64,000 nucleotides of DNA from the NCBI RefSeq assembly GCF_026151205.1, contig NC_087078.1, positions 10,328,675 through 10,392,674 on the forward strand. Direction: 5' to 3'. Below the pieces are notes generated by a model that worked only from the letters and a program-made list of their open reading frames with translations, ran no database searches and was not told the origin of the DNA. The DNA comes from Bolinopsis microptera (Eukaryota; Ctenophora; Tentaculata; Lobata; Bolinopsidae). Shown piece by piece: positions 1-11,388 of the stretch; positions within the stretch are counted from its first letter, which is position 1, and each line of letters begins with the position of its first letter. Position numbers and translations under genes: made by a program.

Positions 1-146
1 TCCTTAAAACATTTGACGTGGACGTTGTTATGGCACCATGAGCAGCTGCGGATGTTTTTGGAAGAATAACACCAACCGCTACAGCTACCACATTTTATTT
101 TGATTTTATGACCAGAAGTATCAGCAACATTTCCATTCGCTGCCAT
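1..146 (-). CDS. 5' end of a zinc-finger protein ORF, runs off the left edge
   Basis: An ATG at 146-144 (minus strand) opens a frame with no stop to base 1, giving 48 residues. After a short polar leader it has closely spaced Cys and His in the order C-x2-C-x3-C, then C-x2-C-x4-H-x2-C, which looks like a PHD/C1-type treble-clef zinc finger. It lies about 740 bases downstream, on the same strand, of the AlkB-SGNH ORF. CR1/L2-type LINEs are known to combine PHD-like fingers and SGNH esterase domains, so this may be the start of ORF2 of the same retroelement. A host zinc-finger gene is the alternative. The call rests on a short partial sequence. Confidence 0.45.
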   Translation of the reverse strand, partial: MAANGNVADTSGHKIKIKCGSCSGWCYSSKNIRSCSWCHNNVHVKCFK

Positions 147-886
147 TTTAAATTAACTCTTATGCTTGTGGAAGAATTAGAGAATAAAAAATGTATAAAT
201 TTATAAATAACGTAAAATATATCTATACTAGTGCAAATCAGATTCTTTCACGAGAACCGGAGGTCCTGTATGCTACAGAATCGTGATCCGAGTCTTATCT
301 ACTTATTTGTTAAAAATATTCGCTAAATCAGATGTAACAATATAGTGCCCTTATCTCGATTCTCGGGCTTATCAGTATGATAATATGACTTTACCTAGAG
401 TGTATATTAAAATCGTTGTGATTTTGTATGTTGTTGTGTGAAATTGTGTAGTTTTGTGTGGTGATTTTTGCTATTTAGTTGTTTGTGAAGTTTTCGAAAA
501 TACTGTTGCACTGAACTTTGACTGAGGAAACTGCTTGATGCTGATTTACCAGAGAAGCTTCTATAATTATTAGATAAAATGTGCACAGTTTTGTTTGGTA
601 ATGTGAAAATGTTTTAGGTAATGTATGGTGGGATGATAAGAGACAAAAATGCTTGATAGTTAAAGAATGTTCATCAGTTCATCTGATAGGCTTAAGGAGA
701 TAAGCATTTTCGACCAACCAGATCATTTCTTCAAAAATCGATCGTGGTAGCAATTAAATGATGAATTTGGTTGAGGAGTGAGGATGTACTGAAAAAGATA
801 TGAAAATAACTTGATGATATGCTTAATTTAAGGGCTTTACAGAATAGGTTGATTTTTATATAATTAATTCATTCATGGATTAGTAT
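147..886. other. AT-rich stretch without a recognisable gene
   Basis: Both strands are full of stops. If the zinc-finger ORF and the AlkB-SGNH ORF belong to one element, this is an unusually long inter-ORF spacer. Confidence 0.5.
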
Positions 887-2680
887 TCAACTTCGGTGAT
901 ATCTGAAAGGACTGTTAGGCTCATGGTGGTAGAGCCACGCACAGTTCCTGTGGCGTGGCAGTTCTGATCCACATAACTTGCCAACGCAGTTGACAAGTTC
1001 ATTTGCAACAGCCCTTCTGACATCGTGATGTAAATGGATGCCATGCTTATCATTGCGGTCCTATACGTAGTATGAATGAACCCGCTTGATAACGGCATGG
1101 GCATCGTAAAATGTCAGATTGGGAATCACCCTGGCGAGATTCACCATACATAGATTAAAATCATCAATTTCTCTGTTCAACCAACCAATTCTAGTTAAAG
1201 ACAAAGCACAAAAAACAAACTGTGTGCTTTTGTTGCTTTTACAGCTTTCGACAAGGCGGGGACAAAAGTTATCAGCCAGACTCTTGGCAGATTTTCCATA
1301 CCGTGAAAGATCGTTTATGCCACATGAAATGATCACAGTTTTGGCATGTTTGAGGTCATGATCCAAAGAGTCTATGAGCTGGTAGTTTAAACGCTTCTGA
1401 CAGCGGTGGCCGGGTATCTGATCGAACAACCATTCAGGTGTTTCACGATGAATATAGTCATGTATGAATAGGACCCTGGAGTGACGAGACTGAGAGGAGG
1501 AGTTCTGAGCTGGAGGGGCAACAGGTGGTATCCGATGGAGAGCTGGAGGTGCAGGCACAGTGCATGACTCTTGTTGTTTCAGTTTGCGGAAAGTCAGTGA
1601 AATGCGTGGAAACCTTGCCGAGATATCGCGGTCAATGCCGTGGCGCCAGTTGTCCTGATCTGCTCGTGACATGACGTAAAGTGAACCGTGCTCAAGTGGA
1701 ATGTTATACTCGACAAAGGGGCCTACTGTACTTGATATCCTAAGGTTTCTAGTTGCTCCAAACGACACTGTATAAATTTGACTATCCTCCATTATGCTAG
1801 GTTCGCTGTCATTATGCATCGGTATGCCGACCGATCCGTCCTTGTATAACGTGCAAAGGCAAGTGTAGTTCTCTGGGGTTATGTCAGCGTCCAGTTTATG
1901 CAGTTGCTCGTACACACGTTTCAGAGTGGGTGGAAGTGGCCCAACAGAGACAGGATGCGAGGTTCTGCCGTACATGTAGGGGACAGAGCCATAATAAGTT
2001 GTAATACGGCCTCCAGGGTGGTGCATGTCAAAGTTTAGCTCACTTGAAACTTCATTAAAAGTTAACTCGGAAAGATCGCACTCTAAAAGTCTTACCGGCG
2101 AATGAGGCATACTTGCAACTTCTCTGGAGATGTCGAGGTTCTGCGAGGGGGCTTCAGAGATGAGAGTTGCAGTCTGCTGTGTGATGAGGGTGGTCTGTTT
2201 CTTCGTTTCATCAGAGACTTCTTCGATCGCCGTCAGAGCACGTTCTGTTAGATGTTTCACCGCCTTCTCGCACTCCCCATTAACAGTACATGAAAGTAAG
2301 TTGGCAGCCGCAGTTAGACTATTCATGGATTGATCTAAATCAACGACTATTTGACGTGTTAGATACTGTTTAATGGCGGCTTGTTTGGTGTCAGGCTTAG
2401 TAGCCTTGCCATTAAATGTGGAGTCAATAAGACGGAGCCTGTTGTACTCGAAATCAATATCTTCTTTGGAGAGGGTAGGTAAAACGTTTAAACATGTCTT
2501 AGCGCAAAACGTGTAAATTGATGGCACACCAAAGCCCAACATACCGAGGGAGGGTGCCTCCGTGTCTGAGGGTGACCCGGAGGCAGCGGGTTTAGTGATA
2601 CTGTTCTTCCTAGCAGGAGTCTTCTTAGAAGCAGGAGTCTTGTTAGCAGCAGAGGTCGACTTGTTAAGATGGCCGGACAT
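887..2680 (-). pseudogene. AlkB-type 2OG-Fe(II) dioxygenase + SGNH hydrolase fusion, probable retroelement ORF1, in-frame stop
   Basis: The ATG at 2680 opens 539 codons. Residues 1-45 are basic and low in complexity. Residues about 60-190 are probably helical. Residues about 225-366 form an AlkB-like fold: iron ligands H289-x-D291 and H347, and the 2-oxoglutarate and nucleotide-site signature R359-x-SLTF-R365. Residues about 400-539 look like an SGNH/GDSL hydrolase: a degenerate block I in which the usual GDS is IHD-Y, so the nucleophilic Ser is absent, and a clear block III GIND at 454-457. A TAG at 1061-1063 interrupts the frame, but 57 more codons follow in the same frame to a TGA at 887-889. 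These carry the block V Asp/His region (DKHGIHLH). The original protein was therefore about 597 residues and this copy is broken, unless the stop is read through. AlkB enzymes oxidatively remove alkyl groups from nucleic acids; SGNH domains occur in ORF1 of CR1/L2-like LINEs. Placement in a retroelement is inferred from the SGNH domain and the repeat-rich setting. Confidence 0.7.
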
Positions 2681-2809
2681 GATAAAATCAAGCAGTTTCT
2701 TATCAGCAAGTCAGTGCACTTGTGAAAAGATTAGCGAGCAAAAATGTTGATGCGTAATGTAAAGTAAAATGATGAGAATGAGTAAAATGATGAGAATGAA
2801 AATGAGAAA

Positions 2810-5640
2810 TATATATATATAAAATTATTCAAACAATATACACATAATATAGCAATGACCCTATATAAAATCTACCCTTTAAGAATTAAAAAAGTTTCCC
2901 AAACAATCAAAAATTACCCTTGGCCTTGTGGCTCCAAGTTAAGATCTAGACTGTTTATATCAACAATGTTTTTTCTCGCACCTCTGTCTCCACGGAGAGA
3001 AATCACTGTTGTTCTTAGGATTTCAAAGCGAAGGCGCTTTGTAATGTATCCTACAGCATCCGAGTACCTCTGGCCAATGTGGTACTCCATCTTACTGGCC
3101 AGCTTCTTAACCAGTCTTTCAGCTTCACCACCCATTCCACCAGAAGTCGAGAAAACTAAAGGTGTGAAGCTTCCTTTCTCCACTTCAAGAACCCTTGCGT
3201 TGTAACATCGCTTTTTCTCATTTTCATGGGACTGGTACATCGCTGGGATCGATTTGCTTGCATTGGAGGGAGCTGGGGTATGAAATAACCTTACATCAAA
3301 AAATGCCCTCTCTGAAGCATTCCAAATCGATCTTGCAGAAATGTCAAGCCTAGCTTGGTCTCCTAGGACTGTTCCCTTTGGTAACTCTAGACCATCAACT
3401 GGAAGAAGAACTGGCTCAGTCTGCACATCCTTGCATTTCACAGTTCTCATTAGTTCTGCAAAGGTGTCTCTCAGCGAGTTGTGTCGCAGTGACACATATC
3501 CACCGAGTTTGCAGATAAGCGCATGGTTTGCTGAGTATTTCTGGCCATACGTACATGTCTTAGGGCAGTCCTATAAGTTCAGGTTGTATGTGAGAGCTAT
3601 TGCGTCTGAGGACTGTTGTTTATTCATCAGATATCCATACTCTTTTAAAAGTAGTGCTGTTAACCAAGCACTTGTCCCTTTCTCAGCAGCTAGTTGGAAC
3701 ATCAACTTTGCCAATGGTGTTGACTCGAGCTCCTGGCATATTTCTGCTTGTTTTTGTCGATAGAAGAGATTTCGTTCAGTCGTTATCTCAGTTTTCACTC
3801 CTTTGCTATGTCTCCAGTCCTCTGTGTAGTTGTCTACCTGCTTGAGAATAGCTTCTTTAAGGGGTTTTGTGGCTTTACATGAGAATTTGTACTCTCGGTA
3901 TACCATGTCCATCATAACTGGTATACCCAATCCTCCATATCTTGGTGGTAGAGCCATTATGTTCATTAGTTCATCAGTGCAGCTAAACAGCTTGTTGATG
4001 ATAGCTGGGATAAACTCATCACGTGTTACTTGTTCCAGAGGAGTGAGCCTATCTGCAACTCCTGGGGTAGTTCTGCACACATAGTTCCATCTTTTACTAA
4101 GCCCATACATGTATGCACTGTATGCTGTTTGAGGTTCTCTTGATGCTATATCACCTAACTGTTTAAGATCACAACACCATTTTTAACTTTTTCCTCGATG
4201 AAAGCCTCTTTTCCTTGATCTGTTCCGATGAAGCTGCCTAGATATCGTCGACCAATGCTTCTCACATTAAGTTTAACATCTGGGAATAAGTTTCTTGCCT
4301 TCTCTTCGTGCTCAGGCTTGACTATCACCCAAGTTCTAGAAGATTTAGGGTTGTATCCAAAGAGTGGTCCTTTAATGCAGAGGTTATCCCACCACTTCCT
4401 CATTTCTTCAAGTATTCCCCCAGCAGCAGAGTCGTCAGCATACCAGATCTGAGTCACCTTTCTCTCAATGTTTCAAGCATCAATCAATGGTATTGTACCA
4501 CAGGCATAAAATCCCATGGCCGGTGGGTCACCTTGTGTGGTCCCTTCTTCACTAAAAAGATGCTCATCTCCTCCTGCAATGAACAGTCTAGAAGGCATTC
4601 TGTAGGTGTTCATAATGTAAGTAGCAACTTCTGGACATACAATGTACATGTTGTTGAGAGCTGCCCCTCGGTTCAGCAAGTTGAATGCATTCTCTGCATC
4701 CACTAAGATGATAAGTTCAGTTTCAGGGTCTTCAAAGCAGTCCCTTGCAGCGTGGACTGCTGCTTCCACTCCTCCCTGAAGACCGGCACAAACTTGAATA
4801 GGAGCAGTGGCTCCAACCAGATCTTTCTGTAGGAGGGTCATTACTGTTTTCCCTATTATCTTTCGTAAGACTTCACCTATGCCTACAGGCCTGACTCCAG
4901 GCTTTTTATCCAGGGGAACAAGTCGACAAGCTGTCAATGAGGTCAACAGCGTTGGATCCAAATCCCTGACACATAGTTTCCTTGCTATCCCTGCTATGGC
5001 ATTACATAGATCCTCACACTTCTTACCAAACTGTTTGGAACACAGCAGTCTCTTCCACGCATCCGCATCCATTCATCTGAATATATACTATTTGTCAGTA
5101 TTTAAATACTTAGGGGGACAAAAGCTGGGCGGGAGTGGTGAGCACCCAGCTTTTAAAGTATTTAAGGATGGGACAAAAGTTCAAAAGATTCGTTACAATA
5201 CTTGAGATTCGTATTTAGATTTTAGTACTATAATATACTACGAAGGAAATAGAGATATATCTTATTTAAAGCTTTAGAGTGCTACATGGCTATTGTGGAA
5301 CAAAAACTGTGCATACAGTGAGAACGAACCTTTTAAAAAGAAATGGTAAAAACCGTTTAAAAAGTTCAAAAGTTTCGAACAAATAAGTTTGACGATATTC
5401 CTATTTAGTACTAATGTAGGGACAGGAGACGTGGCAGTTTTTGCGAAAAGTCACGTTAAAGTTGATGCCGTGGTGTCAGTAAAATGGTACAGATATATAT
5501 CGTCTCGCTTTATATATATATAAAGCGAGACGATAACAATCCAGAGACTAAACAATCTTACTAAGAATAAACAATCTTACTATATATAGTAAGATTGTTT
5601 AGTCTCTGGAGTCTTGACTAAGGGGAGATACACTAAAAAC
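2810..5640 (-). mobile_element. LINE-like RT/REL-endonuclease element, copy A
   Basis: Its limits come from comparison with copy B at 18858-23700. Homology on the 3' side stops at a (TA)n tract near 2810-2825 (18858-18870 in copy B), so the element ends there, and the AlkB ORF beyond is not part of it. On the 5' side homology continues past the RT start through an untranslated stretch to the AT-rich palindromic region at 5500-5620. There is no poly(A) tail; the 3' end is a (TA)n microsatellite. The element lies head to tail with GPCR A, as copy B does with GPCR B. Confidence 0.75.
2914..5072 (-). pseudogene. Reverse transcriptase - zinc knuckle - restriction-like endonuclease polyprotein, copy A, disabled
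   Basis: Read 5072 to 2914. The RT part has the fingers motif RLVPLDKKPGVRPVG, a palm motif ILVDAENAFN, EGTTQGDPPAM, and the catalytic box YADDS. A thumb-like region with LPPRYGGLGIP follows, then a zinc knuckle with C-x3-C-x10-H-x3-C spacing (DCPKTC to ALIC). The C-terminal 190 residues resemble a PD-(D/E)XK endonuclease: RLDIS..., FFDVR, then a conserved block with EVEKGSFTPLVFS. RT-knuckle-endonuclease order is that of R2/CRE/NeSL-like LINEs. Lesions against copy B are a TGA at about 4473 (GCAGGA became GCTTGA), a 1-base deletion near 4183 that shifts the frame, and a TAG at 3571-3573. The frame begins inside what is normally the RT N-terminal motif, in both copies, so the family itself may be short. 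Confidence 0.75.
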
Positions 5641-6578
5641 GTTTTTGCTCCGAACATCGATTTTATTTTATATAATGGTTAAATAGACAAAAAGAATAAG
5701 ATTGCACACCTTCAAAATTTTCTAAAAATAGTCCCTCATCGAGAAAAAAAAAAAAGTATTTTAAAAAAACTGATACTTTTTGAGTTATATGCATTTTAAG
5801 CCTGAAATCTGCCATGTTTGGCCCTTTTTTACGATGAATTTTACTAAGTCGTTTAGGCCACATTTCATACCTTAAAAGTCATAACTGAGAGAAATCCTGT
5901 TCCAAAAAATTTGCTATGATCATCAGCTACACTCACAATAATTTTAAAGCGATATCTGATGACCTGGGCGAGTGGTAAAATGTACAACTTTGGTGGTAGG
6001 CAAAAATCCCAATTTTTCTTTTTTTCATCTTGTTCGGTCTGTAACTTAGTCATTTATTGTTCAATTATATAATCCTTTACAGAGTTGTCTTGTATGGAGT
6101 GTAAGTAATAATCAGTAAAAATCTCAGCCAAAACACTTGTAAAATAGCCGAACTAGCGGTATTACAGTGACAGACTTCTCCAAATTTAAAAATTTTTCGA
6201 AAAAGAAAAATATATTTTTTCTCAATGAGTGACTATTTTTAGAAAATTTTGAAGGTGGGCAATCTTATTCTTTTTGTCTATTTAACCATAATATAAAATA
6301 AAATCGATGTTCGGAGCAAAAACGTTTTTGGTGTATCTCCCCTTAGTCAAGACTCCAGATAGAGATAATAGAATAAACAATCTTACTATATATATTATAT
6401 AAAGCGAGACGATATATATCTGTACCATTTTACTGACACCACGGCATCAACTTTAACGTGACTTTTCGCAAAAACTGCCACGTGTCCTGTCCCTACATAA
6501 GTACTAAATAGGAATATCGGCAAACTTATTTGTTCGAATCTTTTGAGCGTTTTAAACGGTTTTTACCATTTCTTTTTA
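5338..6578. repeat. Large inverted repeat (foldback-like), arms about 5338-5760 and 6205-6578
   Basis: Sequence from about 5338 rightward reappears reverse-complemented leftward from about 6578. Shared pieces include a pyrimidine-rich edge around TTTTTACCATTTC, the CGTCTCGCTTTATATATA segment, a GTCTTGACTAAGGGG segment and a block ending TTTTTGTCTATTTAACCAT. The spacer is about 445 bases. Within the left arm, 5500-5620 is itself a set of smaller palindromes. The left arm is also the 5' region of RT element copy A, so the structure may be a foldback element, or two inverted copies of the same 5' region. No gene is seen in the loop. Confidence 0.8.
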
Positions 6579-6939
6579 ATATACAGTTGAAAGTATTAAA
6601 ACAGTTGTTACCATGGTTACTAATTTTAAAAACTCAATTGAGGACGATCGTAGGGAGTCTGATCTAATTAATTAGTAGCACTGTTTGTATTATCATTATC
6701 AGAAATGACGAAAACATGTGTCACCACACTGTACATGAATTAAGTATATTCCCAAAAAAAACAGCTAAGAAAAATATCTACGAAATTTTTTTCAACGCAG
6801 CTGCAAACGATTTAGTATAACAAATAAATATCTTACGAATTTTTTGATCGGTCTAATAAACGTGCATCATTATGTAAGTTTGAGGAAAGTAAACTCATTT
6901 AGTAAAGTTCATTTCAGTTCTACTTCTTTTGAATAGTGT

Positions 6940-9900
6940 TCATGTTACTATGTTACTCATTTCAATTTCAACGACGCTCCCTTTCGCTTTGGTAGACAGT
7001 TGATTAGGCAATATCCTCGGGTCCTTTCTATTTCTGGTGAAAATCCATGCCACATTTTTGCAAGATCTAATCCACAAGTCACTGAAAAACTTACTGTATA
7101 ACACAGGGTTAATTACAGAGTTGATGGGTAGAAATACTATTGATATGATAGGATAGTGGGGGGTTGCGTCAATAATAGCACCAGAATGCAGACAGCAAAC
7201 TATGGTTACTGGCAACCAGCACAGCAGATTCGTGGAAATAATGACGGATATTTTCTGCTGCAACCGTCTGTTCCGTTTCCTTACCTCTTGGCCTGTATGG
7301 GATGTATCCTGGGTAAGGACCCTGGAAGAAGCTTTAGTGATCGTGTTTATCAGAATATAACACACAGAGATTATAACAAAGCAGATTATGTTCATTGTTA
7401 AGATAGTCCACGTGTAGATACGCTGAGGGTCATCCTCTTTAACTAGGAATTTAAAGAGGCAGACTCCTTCATTTCCGTAGAATTCAAGCTTCCTCCGGCC
7501 GAGTGTATCACCTCCGTAATCATTAGAAAACATTCCGTTCACAAGGTCATTTATAGCTGCCCACTTGAGAGAATCCCCCTTTATATTCCCGTAGTACCTT
7601 TGCAACACGCTCAGATGGATTTCTTTTCTAGGAGCTCCAATAAACAATCTCGCTGAAGGGTCATAGGTCATACCATTGACGAAGAAGTCTTCAAACTGTT
7701 CTAGCAGCGGCACTACAGCTATGATGACTGACATCAGAACGATGATAGATACAAGGAGGAAGATTCTGAGGATGGCTCGCTTGTTCACTCTGCAACTAAT
7801 CATAGACCCATTCTTTATCTCCGCCAATCTAGCTAGACCGAGATTTGTCATGGTAACCAGAGAGATCTGGTAACCAAAAGTGCTGATAACACCGATCAAG
7901 GAACAATGAGCACTAGTGAGCCATTCCAGTCTCTCAATACAGTAGCTACTCCCGTACACTATCGTGTCCATTACCGCTATATTCATAAGGTAAACTCCTG
8001 TTAGCAGATCTCCTATGTTTATGAGAAGTATCAGCATCTTGTTGTTTAGAGCTGCTTTTGACATTTTATCATTGAAATCAGTTAGAGTTTTGAATATTGT
8101 AGTGAGGTTGAGAACTATGGCCAGGAGAGCTAGAACCCAACATAGGACCTTGAGAAACATGTTCTGTAGGATATCCTTCCCGCAGTCAGAGTTACATTCA
8201 TCAGAGAAGTCCTGACAATCTGTGTTTCCATCACACTTCTCAGTGATGGGGATCAGCTGTTCTTTAGATTTACACTGAAACACGTTAGTGCAGTTCTCTT
8301 CATCAGAGCCGTCCCCACAATCATTCACCACATTGCAGACTTGGTTATAGTTTAAGCAAATGTTATTCTCACAGCGGAAGTAATCGTTTTTGTAATGATT
8401 ACCTGATTTAGTGACGAACGAAATGAAAGAATTGTCAGCCACAGTATATACTCTGTTAAGATATTGCTGAGGACAAGAATTGTATTGGATCTTGTTTTTC
8501 AAGGGGCAAATAGAGTCTTCACAATACCCTGCACAACTCAGTGTCACGTAAATTTCTCCAAAGGTATGATCGCAGTTGATGGTTTTATTAGGACGGAAAA
8601 TTGTTAAAACTGATTTGACTCCGAAGACCTCCATACCTGATAGATTGACTTCACTGACAACGCATTGCCCTGCAATCTCCTGCAGGCTCTCAAGACCAGG
8701 CAAGCAATACAAGAAAACCTTCTCAATTTCCGCTGCTTCATTAACAGTCAATGCGTTGTTAAATGTGGATGTGATAATATGTGAGCTCTTACAGATCCCT
8801 TCCTCGTTTCCACAGGTATCAATACCATCACAGAGATCTTTAAACTCTACGAAGGCTGTCTGGTCGTTCCTGCAAAGGAGGACCTCCTCACAGGGTTGAT
8901 TAACTGACACTACATTGCGCTTAGTCCGACCAATACCACAAGTTTGCCACCCATCCTCCTCATCAATCCCGTCTAAACAGTCCTCCACCCCGTCCCCCAC
9001 CCACTCAAGAGGTATTTCCAGTGCCTGCTCGTGCTTGTAGGCTCGGTGACACACCTTCTTTGTCATGGTGCGGCAGATGGCTAATGTCTCATCAGTCCCA
9101 TCAAGACAATCCTCAATTTTATCACACATCCTGTGTTTATGTATCTGACAAGTTGCAGATAACGTTTCACAGATTTGGTCTATGCCACTGTCACATAACG
9201 AGGGGACCATCAGCTGGCCATGGCATACAAAATATTCGGATATGGTTGAGATATACCCGCCCACTTCACACGTCACTTTTGACCGGTTGGGATCTGTGCA
9301 GTTTGTCTGGTCCAGGAAGTTATTACACACTGGGATCATGTATGGCTCAGCGTAAATGTCAATTCCCCAGAGGGCAGTACATCTCGTCCTGTTCAGAATG
9401 GACACCACCCAACTGGAAGCAGTCTGTTCTCTAAATGAACCGGTAAACTTGTGGCATTTTTCGTGGCTTGCCGAGGACTCAAGATCTGGACACTTTATTT
9501 CTACCTCATATTTTGTTAAGCACAGGTGAGAGTCCTGCCCGTTGCAGACATATTCGTACACATCACTTGGTTTAACGTAATTAAAGTTATGACGGTGACC
9601 AACACAGTACACACCGTACAGGTAACCGCCACAGAAAGCTTCGTCTTCACATCTGTAGTGGGCATCACACTTACCATTGCATACAGTAGACTGGTACACT
9701 ACCTGGCCGCTCCTCAGCTGCACTGTGGTTCTTGCTTCATTCGTACGAGCACACAACTCCTCTGGTAGATCTAGATTATAACAGCCTAGTCTAGATTTCG
9801 ATTGGTTAGGTATCAATATTGACTGGTATTGCTTACATGGTTGATCAAAACAAATCCTGTCAGATGAGATCGTGCAGACGGGGAGATCTCCAGTGTACCA

Positions 9901-10640
9901 CACTTTCTCTTTCACTTTCTGTTCAGTTGTACAAACATATTTGTTGCAAAATGTTGCGGAGTCCATTGCTATATCCTGGGATTTTCCAAAACCACAGGCC
10001 TGGTAGAAATGAGGGTCGTTGTCACAGACTTTATCGAAATTAGCAAAGTTGGTTGTTTGGTCAAGAGTTATGTAGAGAGTGTCAGAGTAGGGGCACTGGA
10101 GTACTGTCATACCCAGATCTTCAAAGCACACTCTCTTAAGGAAGTTATTCCTCTCAACTATCGGACATGATCCACTAAATGTACCGCAAAACAAATATGT
10201 AATTCGTTGTATCTGGTTCTTAATATAAGTGTGTTCTATCTTGTTAATGCTATACAGCGTGCTTGCATTGTGGCTAACATTGCGGTTAACATTGTGGCTT
10301 ACATTGTGGTCCGCTGGGCAGGAGATGTTGTTGAAAGTGAACATGGAGTTACCTAGCGTAAACTTAGAGTAGGGGCTGGGTTGTGCCAGCCAGCTGATTG
10401 CGTGGTTGTATCCCATTGTCTGGCAGAGGTGGTCAGGCAAACAGTCCTCTCCGTATGCTTCAAGGCCGTTCAGAACAGGCCCCCAGCTTTGGTCCATCTG
10501 AACGATCAGCATGCCAAAACCGTTCGTTGTTTGGAGCCCCTTGCTGTTAAGCAAATAGAACTTTGCTTTGCCTGAGTGAAGATGTTTTTGGAAATTGATT
10601 TCGTTCTTTATTTCGGCACGATAAAAAGAAGGTCGGATTA
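6940..10640 (-). CDS. LDLa-module, relaxin-receptor-like rhodopsin-family GPCR, copy A (main exon)
   Basis: An uninterrupted frame of about 1,230 codons ends at a stop at 6940. No convincing ATG lies near its start. The frame opens just after an AG at 10641-10642, so this is an internal/last exon and a 5' signal-peptide exon should lie upstream, as in copy C. The ectodomain is Cys-rich with many N-x-S/T sites, and its first part (QSWGPVLNG to CQTMGY) recalls an SRCR domain. Five LDLa-like modules follow, with C-D-DCxDGxDE patterns, ending with NDCGDGSDEENC and DCQDFSDEC. A seven-helix domain fills about the last 400 residues. Receptor marks are FYGNEGVCLF before TM5, LCWLPV in TM6 and NSVINPVLY (NPxxY) in TM7, close to relaxin receptors (type C LGRs). 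No leucine-rich repeats are seen. The DRY site reads ARL. A conserved insert of about 65 residues (FEDFFVNG to DTLGRR) lengthens the TM4-TM5 loop. It is probably a plasma-membrane receptor; its ligand is unknown. Confidence 0.85.
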
Positions 10641-10973
10641 CTCAAATTTACTCCCGATAACATGTTAATTGTTAGTAGGATATTAGTAGTAAATGCATCA
10701 TATACTACTCATGTTCTAACAGCAGATTGTAAGTGAGTATACGTTTGAGTAACATGCCGATGAGGGTAGGGGGATGTCATAAAATAGCATAAATGTCAAT
10801 TTACCCAAAGGTTTTTCTATTTTCTCCATTGAAATTTATGCAATTTTATTTGTCCCCCCTTCTACGTATACATTTTCAAAATTTTCAAAACATTTTGTTC
10901 TTCAAATGTCATAAAATCATTACTAATCGGTTAGTGTTACCGATTAGAAGCCATCCTAGGTTTGTTATAATAC

Positions 10974-11064
10974 TATAATACCTTCGCTGCTGAGTGCTGA
11001 GCGCGATAATTCCCGACAGCTTGCTGGAGGGAACGCGCGGGCACGAAACAGCGACGGTATTATA
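10974..11064. mobile_element. Short MITE with TATAATACC TIRs
   Basis: 91 bases bounded by TATAATACCTTCGCTG and its near-perfect inverse CAGCGACGGTATTATA. It sits at the left edge of the 2.2-kb stretch found only in arm A. Confidence 0.65.
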
Positions 11065-11297
11065 TTTTATAATACATTCTGGTTCCGATTGAAAGGGGTG
11101 TAATACGCTCTTACTTTAAGTTTAAGAAAATTATTGTGAAAAGGCCCTTTGGGTATAAAATTGATCTGAATCGGTGTATTTTTGGACGCTGATTCTGAAT
11201 CACCCCCATGACGTAGGGTAAAAATGCTTCCCTGGAGAGTTATGGGCAAAAAACTGTTTTGGTCACGTGACAGGCTAGTAAAACATTAATTCGATTG

Positions 11298-11388
11298 TTT
11301 AGGGCTCGGGTTAGGGTTATGGTTGTGGTGAGGGTTATGGATAGCTTCGAGGTTATGGTTAGGGTTAGGGTTGGGATTAGGGTTTATG
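11298..11388. repeat. Degenerate interstitial telomere-like repeats
   Basis: About 90 bases of imperfect (TTAGGG)n and variants such as TTATGG, with runs like GGTTAGGGTTAGGGTT. TTAGGG is the common animal telomere unit. It lies inside the insertion unique to duplication arm A. Confidence 0.75.

Noticed and set aside
887-5072. AlkB-SGNH and the RT-endonuclease as one element
   Set aside because: RT copy B ends at the (TA)n tract and has no AlkB ORF after it, so the two are adjacent but separate.
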